A stretch of DNA of 9,026 nucleotides from JAPLKX01 sp035530195. GTDB taxonomy: Bacteria; Hydrogenedentota; Hydrogenedentia; Hydrogenedentales; SLHB01. The stretch spans positions 1 through 9,026 of the forward strand of contig DATKVG010000215.1 in NCBI GenBank assembly GCA_035530195.1. The letters run 5' to 3'. A program made the translations under genes and the position numbers. The notes under the pieces were generated by a model, which was not told where the DNA came from, did no database searches, and saw only the letters and a program-made list of their open reading frames with translations. Positions 1-5,620 of the stretch are shown in pieces (position 1 is the stretch's first letter; each line of letters opens with the position of its first letter).

Positions 1-1043
1 TACTGCCGCGGGGCTTCGAACGGGGCGTAGTATCGCAGGCGGCGTCCGTCGGGCGACTGCGCCGCGAACAGGGCGTTATAGATGGCTCGCTCGATCAAGT
101 CGCCGAACAGCGAGTCGCCGGTTTTCCGCAACATCTCGTCGCAAAACCGCACAAGGTAGGCGGTCGCGCATGTCTCGCCGAGGTTTGTGGTTCCGGACTG
201 CGTGTTGTGCCAACACTCGTGGTCGCCGCAGGTGCCGGAGATGACCAGCCCGTCGCGGTTCAGCAGAAAATCGAACACGTTCCGCGTCTCGTCCCACAAC
301 CCCTTGTCGTCAACATATTCACTCAGCCGGACCTGCGCCAGGCACTCCGCCATATACGCGTACGCGTGCCCGCTCACGTTCCCCCAACGGCCCAACACCA
401 TCGGATAGCGCCACTCGGGCAGTTTCCGCGCGTTGACGACAAAGTCGCGGTACTTAGATTCGCCGGTCTGCTCGGCGAGGTACAGCATCGCCGGGTCCAA
501 ACCCGTCGTCCCCATGACCGGGCTCAGATCGTCCGGCCCAACCTTCTTGGGCGGCGTGGCCGTCAGTTCGGCGATCAGATAGTCGGCGAGCTTGCGGGCG
601 GCCTCGAGCGATTTCTGCTCGCCGCAGAACGCGTAATCCGACGTCAGACCCAGCACGAGATACGAACACTCGTGCACGTCCCACAGGCTCGTGGTCCGCG
701 CCTCTTTTTTGAACATGCCGAGGTAGCCGTCCGGTTCCTGCGACGCCACCAGCGCGTCCACAACCGCTTTTTTTCGAGCGATCAGGCGGGCGTCTTCGGT
801 ATAAGCGCAAAAACGGGCCATCGCGTCGATTGTTTTGCCCAGCCCGATGTAGCCGTCGGATTTCTCGCGTTTCAGAAACGGCTCAAGGAAATCCTTCTCG
901 AGATTGATTGCCAGCAGGTTGTTTTCAACAGTGATGTCCAACCGGCGCCCAATCTCGCCGCCTACCTCGACCTGCCTAATATCCGCTCCCCGCAAAACGT
1001 CTCCCGCCCCAACACACGCCGCCAGCGTAAGCATAATCATCAT
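1..1043 (-). CDS. Exported DUF1680/GH127-like glycoside hydrolase (beta-L-arabinofuranosidase type), C-terminus off the window
   Basis: Reading the minus strand from the ATG at 1043 gives 347 residues without a stop, so the 3' end lies outside the window. The start is supported by a GGGAGG-type ribosome site 9 nt upstream. The first residues (MMIMLTLAAC) form a short hydrophobic signal with a possible lipobox LAAC at Cys10, but it lacks the usual Arg/Lys before the core, so lipidation is uncertain. The body follows the DUF1680 alpha/alpha-barrel pattern: DGYIGLGKTIDA at 63-74, QEPDGYLG at 102-109, and GETCATAYLVRF at 289-300 followed by LIERAIYNALFAAQSPDG. In characterised GH127 enzymes the Glu and Cys of the ETCA motif (here Glu290, Cys292) bind zinc; Glu276 in GDHECWH is the plausible acid/base. 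The nucleophilic Cys pair would be beyond the edge. These enzymes remove beta-L-arabinofuranose, but the family also includes other specificities (GH146 and uncharacterised DUF1680), so substrate is inferred only. It is divergent from the sulfatase at 1115. Confidence 0.85.
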   Translation of the reverse strand, partial: MMIMLTLAACVGAGDVLRGADIRQVEVGGEIGRRLDITVENNLLAINLEKDFLEPFLKREKSDGYIGLGKTIDAMARFCAYTEDARLIARKKAVVDALVASQEPDGYLGMFKKEARTTSLWDVHECSYLVLGLTSDYAFCGEQKSLEAARKLADYLIAELTATPPKKVGPDDLSPVMGTTGLDPAMLYLAEQTGESKYRDFVVNARKLPEWRYPMVLGRWGNVSGHAYAYMAECLAQVRLSEYVDDKGLWDETRNVFDFLLNRDGLVISGTCGDHECWHNTQSGTTNLGETCATAYLVRFCDEMLRKTGDSLFGDLIERAIYNALFAAQSPDGRRLRYYAPFEAPRQ

Positions 1044-1064
1044 GGCCAAAGCCCTCCCGCGGGC

Positions 1065-1070
1065 ATTATA
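1065..1070 (-). promoter_or_regulatory. Perfect TATAAT -10 box for the GH127-like gene
   Basis: On the minus strand these bases read TATAAT, 21 nt before the ATG at 1043. A start site about 7 nt downstream would give a very short leader that barely includes the ribosome site at 1053-1059. There is no good -35 hexamer at 16-18 nt (best is GACGCT), so an activator would be needed or the match is chance. The adjacent dyad at 1086-1104 covers the expected -35 position. Confidence 0.4.
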
Positions 1071-1085
1071 GCGCCTCTTGAACCT

Positions 1086-1104
1086 TTAGCGTCTTTTGCG
1101 CTAA
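1086..1104. promoter_or_regulatory. Inverted repeat TTAGCG-N7-CGCTAA in the divergent promoter region
   Basis: A perfect 6+6 bp dyad with a 7-nt spacer (19 bp in all) sits in the 71-bp gap between the divergent GH127-like gene and the sulfatase. It lies over the -35 position of the candidate minus-strand promoter and ends 10 bp before the sulfatase ATG. That is where an operator controlling both genes would be expected. The same bases could instead fold as a short hairpin in a sulfatase mRNA leader. No regulator gene is visible here. Confidence 0.4.
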
Positions 1105-1114
1105 CTTGTTCCCT

Positions 1115-2707
1115 ATGCGAGCAAAACGTCTCATGCCGCGCCGCCGGTTCCTTGGTCTCTGCGGCGGCGCCGTCGCCGCGCACTGGGCGGCGTCCGCGCA
1201 ACCAACCGCGCCGGCACGCCCTAACATTCTCGTCTTTCTCATCGACGACATGGGGTGGCAGGACACGTCGCTCCCGTTCTGGAGCAAGCCCACCGCCTTC
1301 AACCGCCACTACCGCACGCCGAACATGGAACGGCTCGCGCGCTGCGGGATCCGGTTCACCAACGCCCACGCGCATCCCGTTTGCAGCCCGACGCGCGTCT
1401 CTATCATGACGGGCCAAACCCCCGCGCGCCATCACGTCACCAACTGGATTTTCGGCCCCGACAAAGACACCTCGGGCAACTGGGGGCCCGTCGCGTCTCC
1501 GCCGGATTGGCGCATGGAGGGCCTGCAGCCGGGCGATGTCACGCTTGCCGCGCTGCTGCGTGATGCCGGCTATTACACCATCCACTGCGGCAAAGCCCAC
1601 TGGGGCGCACACGGCACGCCCGGGTCCGACCCGCGCAACCTCGGGTTCGACGTCAACATCGCCGGCCACGCCGCGGGCGCTCCCGGTTCCTACCAGGGGC
1701 TCGACGATTACGGTAACAAGAACGAGAAACGCATCGAGTGGGCGGTCCCAGGACTCGACAAGTACCACGGAACGGACGTCCATCTCACCGACGCACTCAC
1801 GCTCGAGGCCGTCCAGGCGCTCGACGCCGCCGCCCACACCGGGAAGCCGTTTTACCTTTACATGGCGCATTACGCCGTTCACGCGCCCATCCAGCCGCAC
1901 GGGCGTTTTCACCCCCAGTACGAGAACCGCAACTATACCGGCACCGAATACGACATCCCGCCCGTCGAAGAGGATTACGCCTCGATGATCGAAGGGATGG
2001 ACGCCAGCCTCGGCGCACTGCTCGATAAACTCGATCGACTCGGCGCCGCACAAAACACGCTCGTTATCTTCACTTCCGACAACGGCGGGCTCAGCGCCCA
2101 TGCCCGCGGCCTAACACCGCGGGGTACCGGCCTCAACACGCACAACTGGCCGCTCAAAGCCGGCAAAGGTTCCGCCTACGAAGGGGGCACGCGCGTGCCG
2201 TTCATTGCGGGCTGGGCGCAACCCGATCCCGCCAGCCCCACCCAGCGCGGCCTGCGCATCCAGCCCGGCTCCACCTCCGATCAGCCCATCATTTCCGAAG
2301 ATCTGTTTCCCACGATCCTCGGGCTCGCCCAGGCGCAACACCTCATCCCCCAAAACCATCCCGTCGACGGCATGGATATCCGGCCGTTTCTCGGCAAGAA
2401 AGACGAGGACGAAGACCGGCCGCTCATCGTCCATTATCCCCACATCTGGGGGCCAAAAGGGCCCGGCTACGAGCCCCACAGTTCCATCCGGATGGGAAAC
2501 TGGAAAGCCGTCTATTTCTACATCCCCCGCAGATGGGAACTCTACAACCTCGACCACGATCTTCCCGAACAGCACGATCTCGCCGACACCAACCCCAAAA
2601 AACTCCGCCAACTCGCCACCCGACTCAACTCCGCCTTCGCCGAAATGAAGGTCCAGTGGCCGGTCGACCGCCAAACCGGCCAGCCACTCCCCATCCAACT
2701 CCCCTGA
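1115..2707 (+). CDS. Tat-exported type I (formylglycine) sulfatase, arylsulfatase A-like
   Basis: 530 residues from the ATG at 1115; a TTG nine bases earlier and an ATG at 1133 are possible alternatives, and none has a clear ribosome site. The N-terminus carries a twin-arginine signal (PRRRFLG at 8-14, then an Ala/Gly-rich core to about residue 28), implying export of the folded enzyme. The alkaline-phosphatase/sulfatase fold starts at PNILVFLIDDMGW (36-48), with metal ligands Asp44-Asp45. The active-site signature CSPTR (90-94), followed by SIMTG, supplies Cys90 for conversion to formylglycine and Arg94. Further family landmarks are GKAHWG (159-164), the histidine pair in AHYAVHAP (251-258), TSDNGG (320-325, metal ligands Asp322/Asn323) and EGGTRVPF (356-363). 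Length is normal for S1 sulfatases. The enzyme hydrolyses sulfate esters, here probably on a polysaccharide given the divergent GH127-like neighbour; the exact substrate cannot be read. The last 28 residues are about 71% identical to a stranded fragment at 5487-5582. Confidence 0.95.
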   Translation: MRAKRLMPRRRFLGLCGGAVAAHWAASAQPTAPARPNILVFLIDDMGWQDTSLPFWSKPTAFNRHYRTPNMERLARCGIRFTNAHAHPVCSPTRVSIMTGQTPARHHVTNWIFGPDKDTSGNWGPVASPPDWRMEGLQPGDVTLAALLRDAGYYTIHCGKAHWGAHGTPGSDPRNLGFDVNIAGHAAGAPGSYQGLDDYGNKNEKRIEWAVPGLDKYHGTDVHLTDALTLEAVQALDAAAHTGKPFYLYMAHYAVHAPIQPHGRFHPQYENRNYTGTEYDIPPVEEDYASMIEGMDASLGALLDKLDRLGAAQNTLVIFTSDNGGLSAHARGLTPRGTGLNTHNWPLKAGKGSAYEGGTRVPFIAGWAQPDPASPTQRGLRIQPGSTSDQPIISEDLFPTILGLAQAQHLIPQNHPVDGMDIRPFLGKKDEDEDRPLIVHYPHIWGPKGPGYEPHSSIRMGNWKAVYFYIPRRWELYNLDHDLPEQHDLADTNPKKLRQLATRLNSAFAEMKVQWPVDRQTGQPLPIQLP

Positions 2708-2977
2708 ATGCGCCATTTTATGAATGTATCGGTAGAGTAAGGCATGCAATCGTATCTTCTTCTTGGACGCAAAAAATGGTAAAATTCCATTGGTTCTAAC
2801 AATGAATTTCTGTCCATTTGCAAACAAGAACGGGTGCCTGTAGAATTGCCACCACAATGGGTAGAGTGAACCGTCGTAGCGTTCGGGTAGGACGTCCGTT
2901 TAGGGGTACTCTTTGAGCACCAGCCCATCTGGGCAAGGACACCTCGAAATTGCCCCTCCGAAAGGAGCAACGGCTCA
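2708..2977. other. AT-richer intergenic stretch before the three-gene cassette
   Basis: These 270 bases follow the sulfatase stop at once and are markedly more AT-rich than the sulfatase. I see no convincing gene and no strong terminator. They contain the promoter candidate at 2818-2846. A short hairpin (AATGG, 7-nt loop, CCATT at 2775-2791) is followed by a T run only on the minus strand, where no gene ends. The left border of the lower-GC block must lie in or at the start of this stretch. Confidence 0.5.
2818..2846 (+). promoter_or_regulatory. Candidate sigma-70-type promoter for the three-gene cassette
   Basis: TTGCAA (2818-2823, 4 of 6 to the -35 consensus) is followed after exactly 17 nt by TAGAAT (2841-2846, 5 of 6 to the -10 consensus). 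A start near 2853 would leave a leader of about 125 nt before the ATG at 2978. The spacing is ideal, but the match could be chance in AT-richer DNA. Confidence 0.35.
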
Positions 2978-3739
2978 ATGGAATTCAACGAAATCAAGTT
3001 GGCAAGAATCATCGGCGCCGTATTCTTTGACCGGCTCGCTTGGATGGAGGCATCTGATAAGCGGCATGAGACCTCTGAGGAGGTGTTGCGGCAAATCCGA
3101 ACCATGCATCGAAATAAGAAACAAATTGTCACCTACGAGACAACTGTCGGAGTGAACGGGATTCGGTTCGACCGTAATGACGACGAGTATGGACGCGAGT
3201 TTTCTCTGGTTGCGGAGAGCCTGCAGTACGAGTTGATGCGAGTGCCGCCGACCGAAGCCCAAGACTTGCTTACCGAGCTTACGGAAACACTGGATGGCAT
3301 CTTGGGAATTGTTGGCCGTGAAGCTTGGAACACAACCGGGATTCGATTCGACGTGGTCTTGCCCGTGGCGCACATTTCGGCGGGGTCTCGTATCGCGGCG
3401 GATTTTCTCCGCACGTATTTCCTTGCAACGAAGTTGGGCAATGTTGACTCCCTGTTTACGAAGCCGGCCCTCCGACAAGTTGACGTGACATTGAAAGGCG
3501 TTTACAAAAATCACCCCATCACTTTCAACATCTACAGCACTCCGGAACAGCATCTTATCTTTACTTTTGACGTGAAGACATCCGATCAAGACGCCCTTAG
3601 CGCGAACCTACACGGATTCATCCTTGACGCTTACAACGATTTCGTTCAGTCCTGTGCGCCTTATGTGGCAGAGTTGACCGAGCATAACGTATTCAAGGAA
3701 CATATCGACTGTGAGTTTCTACGCCAAGGCAAGAAGTAG
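2978..3739 (+). CDS. Uncharacterised 253-aa protein, first gene of the retropepsin cassette
   Basis: The ATG at 2978 follows AAAGGAG by 10 nt, a good ribosome site, and codon use is consistent to the TAG at 3739. There is no signal peptide or membrane segment, so the protein should be cytoplasmic. I do not recognise a catalytic motif. The N-terminal third is helical and charged (EEVLRQIRTMHRNKK at 34-48), the middle alternates strands and helices, and the last 60 residues form a strand (HLIFTFDVKTSD, 192-203) then a long helix (ANLHGFILDAYNDFVQ, 209-224). That ending weakly recalls the sporadically distributed TIGR04255 family, but I would not name it on that basis. GC is about half, well below the neighbouring sulfatase. 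The next gene begins 61 bp downstream on the same strand, so co-transcription is likely. Confidence 0.75.
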   Translation: MEFNEIKLARIIGAVFFDRLAWMEASDKRHETSEEVLRQIRTMHRNKKQIVTYETTVGVNGIRFDRNDDEYGREFSLVAESLQYELMRVPPTEAQDLLTELTETLDGILGIVGREAWNTTGIRFDVVLPVAHISAGSRIAADFLRTYFLATKLGNVDSLFTKPALRQVDVTLKGVYKNHPITFNIYSTPEQHLIFTFDVKTSDQDALSANLHGFILDAYNDFVQSCAPYVAELTEHNVFKEHIDCEFLRQGKK

Positions 3740-3800
3740 CCAAGCCAGCAACAACCAGCGAACACATGACGCCCACAGGACATTACTGGAGATCTAAACG

Positions 3801-4637
3801 ATGTCCGAAGACAAGACCGCCAAGAACATAGTGGATCTCTTGTTGTATAGATATGAGAAGAAAAAGGGCGAAGGATCCCGTGCCTATAAGGACACTGTCC
3901 CGGAACCTGCTCCCCCCAATATCCAATATGAACTTAGCTTCGAGTTAGTCAAGCAGTTCTCGTCGGGATATTTCCGCATTCAGGGATGCTTTACAGGAAC
4001 AAGCAATAAGCCTGCGGTTATCTCCGAAACATTGGATGCATTGGCCACAAGACAGGTACTGCAATATGCCTCACTGCTGGAATCACCCCTGCGCGAGTCA
4101 GTACGGCAAACCGTCTTAACGGACAATGGTACGGTACTACCATCAAAGCCTCCTGCCGTACCGTTTGCCATGCCCAGCACTGTAATCCGCGACTTGATAC
4201 GGGACCTGGTAAGGCTCCTCTGCGATGCGGCTCCTCATACGGATGCCGCTGCCTTGACTGCTAAGATAGCTGCCGAGCTGAATGACCGATCCTGTCTCGT
4301 TATTGATCCCAGGGAACTGCTTCCACCAGAGATCAAGAGCAGTGCTTCTGCCAAGGATACAAGTGAGAAGGACCTTCAGGAACAAGCCCGGATGAACCGC
4401 GCGACGTACTATGCCGAAGAGGCGGCCCTTATGAAAGAACACGCCAAAGAGTATGTCGCCTACCGCATGGGAAAGCGCTTGGCGCTGGGCCCGGATAAAG
4501 ATGCCGTCTACGCCGAAGCCCGTAAGTGCATCCCGAATGGACCGATTTTCGTCCAGCAGATCGGTCCGCAAGAAGTTAGGCGTCTGCGGAACCCGTGGAC
4601 TGGTTCAGGCCGTGTTCGCATCCCCCCCAGGAGGTAG
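3801..4637 (+). CDS. Uncharacterised 278-aa protein with a C-terminal DUF5678-like module
   Basis: The ATG at 3801 lies 9 nt after GGAG. There is no signal peptide or transmembrane segment. Two regions can be seen. Residues 1-180 are unfamiliar: strands around YELSFELVKQF (43-53) and GYFRIQGCFTG (56-66), then helices such as STVIRDLIRDLVRLLCDA (126-143). After a polar linker (178-195), residues about 205-258 read as a compact module: a helix (EEAALMKEHAKEYVAY, 206-221), a hairpin strand (GKRLALG), a helix (DKDAVYAEARKC) and a strand (GPIFVQQIG). This order resembles the small DUF5678 fold. The tail to 278 is Arg- and Pro-rich (WTGSGRVRIPPRR). Its stop codon is 5 nt before the ATG of the retropepsin gene, whose ribosome site lies inside the last codons, so the two are almost certainly translationally coupled. 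From memory, not checked, DUF5678-type proteins often precede aspartic protease genes, which would make this the protease's partner, adaptor or substrate. Confidence 0.75.
   Translation: MSEDKTAKNIVDLLLYRYEKKKGEGSRAYKDTVPEPAPPNIQYELSFELVKQFSSGYFRIQGCFTGTSNKPAVISETLDALATRQVLQYASLLESPLRESVRQTVLTDNGTVLPSKPPAVPFAMPSTVIRDLIRDLVRLLCDAAPHTDAAALTAKIAAELNDRSCLVIDPRELLPPEIKSSASAKDTSEKDLQEQARMNRATYYAEEAALMKEHAKEYVAYRMGKRLALGPDKDAVYAEARKCIPNGPIFVQQIGPQEVRRLRNPWTGSGRVRIPPRR
4629..4634 (+). promoter_or_regulatory. AGGAGG ribosome site deciding the retropepsin start
   Basis: A consensus Shine-Dalgarno hexamer lies 8 nt before the ATG at 4643 and inside the last codons of the preceding gene. It selects the ATG at 4643 over an in-frame ATG at 4595, which would add 16 residues overlapping the upstream gene and has no such site. 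Confidence 0.8.
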
Positions 4638-4642
4638 GATCA

Positions 4643-5053
4643 ATGCCCGGCGTCTTCTCGGCCAGCTACGACGGAAGCATCCAGCCTTCGATTCCTGTAG
4701 TTGAGGGCTTTCTTCTTAGACTCGAAGCCGCGGGTTGGGTATGTCCCGTAACGGGAATCGTCGACTCCGGTTGTGACGTGTCGCTTGTTCCTGAAAACCT
4801 GGATATTCTTGTGTCGGAATACTGCAAGTACGGTTGGATGGACTTGAGGCGCCCCGGCGACGATGACACCGACACTTATCCTACTGTAGAGCTTGGCTTT
4901 GAAATTCCCGGCGTTTCATTTGCAGTTAACACTTTGCCTTTTGTCGTGTTGGGGGGCGAGGTCGTGATCGGCCGTGACATACTCAACGCACTACGGGTAG
5001 CCTTAGACGGCATAACTCCCGCTGGACCGACATTGAAGATTGAAGGGCCTTGA
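4643..5053 (+). CDS. Single-domain retropepsin-like aspartic protease (clan AA)
   Basis: 136 residues. The catalytic loop is GIVDSGCDVSLVP (38-50), with Asp41-Ser42-Gly43 as the Asp-Thr/Ser-Gly triad of aspartic proteases. The second hallmark is the C-terminal VVIGRDILNAL (107-117), which matches the IGR-helix element of retroviral-type proteases. Between them lie the expected beta strands (TVELGFEIPGVSFAV, 81-95) and PFVVLGGE. With one DSG motif the enzyme must dimerise to form an active site, as HIV protease does. Length and motif order fit bacterial retropepsin-like proteins. There is no signal peptide or membrane anchor, so it should act in the cytoplasm, unlike SpoIIGA or the membrane-anchored alphaproteobacterial enzymes. 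The Cys next to the DSG is notable. It is the last gene of the cassette, coupled to the DUF5678-like gene. Bacterial roles of such stand-alone soluble enzymes are largely unknown, and activity is inferred from motifs only. Confidence 0.85.
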   Translation: MPGVFSASYDGSIQPSIPVVEGFLLRLEAAGWVCPVTGIVDSGCDVSLVPENLDILVSEYCKYGWMDLRRPGDDDTDTYPTVELGFEIPGVSFAVNTLPFVVLGGEVVIGRDILNALRVALDGITPAGPTLKIEGP

Positions 5054-5348
5054 TATGCGGACCGGGGGGACGGGGAGAGAGATGGCTTACTCCCCGACCA
5101 GATGACATGTTGCCAAAGCCAAGTGGGAGAAGCACCCTGTCAGAAAGATGATTGACGTTCAAAACTTTTAGCAGTGAGCGCGTTTACTAGCTAAACCATA
5201 CGGAAATAGGACAAGGCGGTGTTGCCGCATATAGGGGAGCGATATTTCAGATTTGTGGGCGATTTCACGGTAGTTTCCTGACAATTGGCAACCGGCTCGT
5301 GCAGACCTATAGCGTTTACTTCGCCCATGGCCGGGGTTTGCTGTCCCA
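5054..5348. other. Gene-free stretch after the retropepsin gene
   Basis: About 295 bases with stops in all frames and no recognisable coding remnant or RNA gene. It holds one hairpin (5071-5096). The right border of the lower-GC block falls somewhere in here or in the debris that follows. Confidence 0.6.
5071..5096 (+). terminator. Hairpin 18 bp after the retropepsin stop, weak terminator candidate
   Basis: CGGGGAG (5071-5077) pairs perfectly with CTCCCCG (5090-5096) across a 12-nt loop. The position suits the end of the three-gene transcript. There is no T tract after the stem, so intrinsic termination is doubtful; it may only stabilise the 3' end. Confidence 0.3.
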
Positions 5349-5492
5349 TTACTCTTGAAGGGTCTTAATGAGGTCTACAACTTGAGGTTTTCGTTGTTGC
5401 CGGGCGCAGTCGAGTGGCGTGAGTTTGTTGTTATTGAGTGCGGCGAGGTCAGTGCTGGCTTTGACGAGCAGTTCGACCATCCGGGCCTGGCC
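5349..5492 (-). pseudogene. 3' fragment of an ankyrin-repeat protein gene
   Basis: Reading the minus strand from about 5492 to the TAA at 5351-5349 gives about 47 residues that fit one and a half ankyrin repeats. GQARMVELLVKASTDLAAL matches the second helix and loop of one repeat, and NNNKLTPLDCARQQRKPQVV matches the TPL-helix-turn-helix of a C-terminal capping repeat, ending VDLIKTLQE. Everything before this is missing: upstream of about 5492 the antisense reading runs into the sulfatase tail on the other strand. No start or ribosome site belongs to it. It is best read as the surviving 3' end of a deleted gene. The native stop codon is kept. Confidence 0.65.
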
Positions 5493-5582
5493 GAACGCCT
5501 CAACTCGATCCTCGCCGGAATGAAAGCCCAATGGTCCACCGACCGCCAAACCGGCCAACCCCTCCCCCTGCGGCTTCCCTGA
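5487..5582 (+). pseudogene. C-terminal fragment of a second sulfatase gene
   Basis: The plus strand reads LAERLNSILAGMKAQW and continues through DRQTGQPLP to RLP and a TGA at 5580-5582. From the RLNS motif to the end, 20 of 28 residues match the end of the sulfatase at 1115-2707, and 67 of 87 bases match (my hand count, stop included). They share a perfect 17-base run. Most differences are silent or conservative, so this is a diverged paralogue and not a recent copy. The rest of the gene, including the active site, is absent: homology stops at about 5487-5495, where the antisense ankyrin fragment starts. The open frame continues upstream to 5355 only by chance. Confidence 0.8.
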
Positions 5583-5586
5583 TTTC

Positions 5587-5614
5587 CCTACAGCCTACAG
5601 TCTACAGCCTATAG
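5587..5614. repeat. Four tandem heptamers (CCTACAG type)
   Basis: CCTACAG, CCTACAG, TCTACAG and CCTATAG follow each other without gaps. The last unit overlaps a perfect 12-bp palindrome, AGCCTATAGGCT (5606-5617). The array fills the 38-bp gap between the sulfatase fragment and the gspF stop. A minus-strand transcript of the palindrome gives only a 4-bp stem without a U tract, so it is a poor gspF terminator. Confidence 0.8.
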
Positions 5615-5620
5615 GCTAAT

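Noticed and set aside
207..1409. Open plus-strand frame of 400 codons across the GH127-like gene
   Set aside because: It lies antisense to a clear DUF1680 protein, then runs through the divergent promoter into the sulfatase in another frame. Its translation has no family features and an Arg/Pro-biased composition typical of a GC-rich shadow frame.
1040..2101. Open minus-strand frame of 353 codons
   Set aside because: It is antisense to the sulfatase, whose motifs fix the coding strand.
2775..2791. AATGG-N7-CCATT hairpin with a T run on the minus strand
   Set aside because: The stem is only 5 bp of mostly weak pairs, and no minus-strand gene ends there.
2857..2916. 19-codon frame after the cassette promoter, a possible leader peptide
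   Set aside because: It has no ribosome site, and the predicted transcript start is only a few bases before its ATG.
2708..5350. Terminal inverted repeats or target-site duplications bordering the lower-GC block
   Set aside because: I compared both edges by eye and found only short chance matches, and no transposase or integrase gene lies inside.
5355..5582. 75-codon plus-strand frame ending in the sulfatase tail
   Set aside because: Only the last ~30 codons resemble a protein. The first part is the antisense of the ankyrin fragment, so the frame is a composite of debris with no ribosome site.
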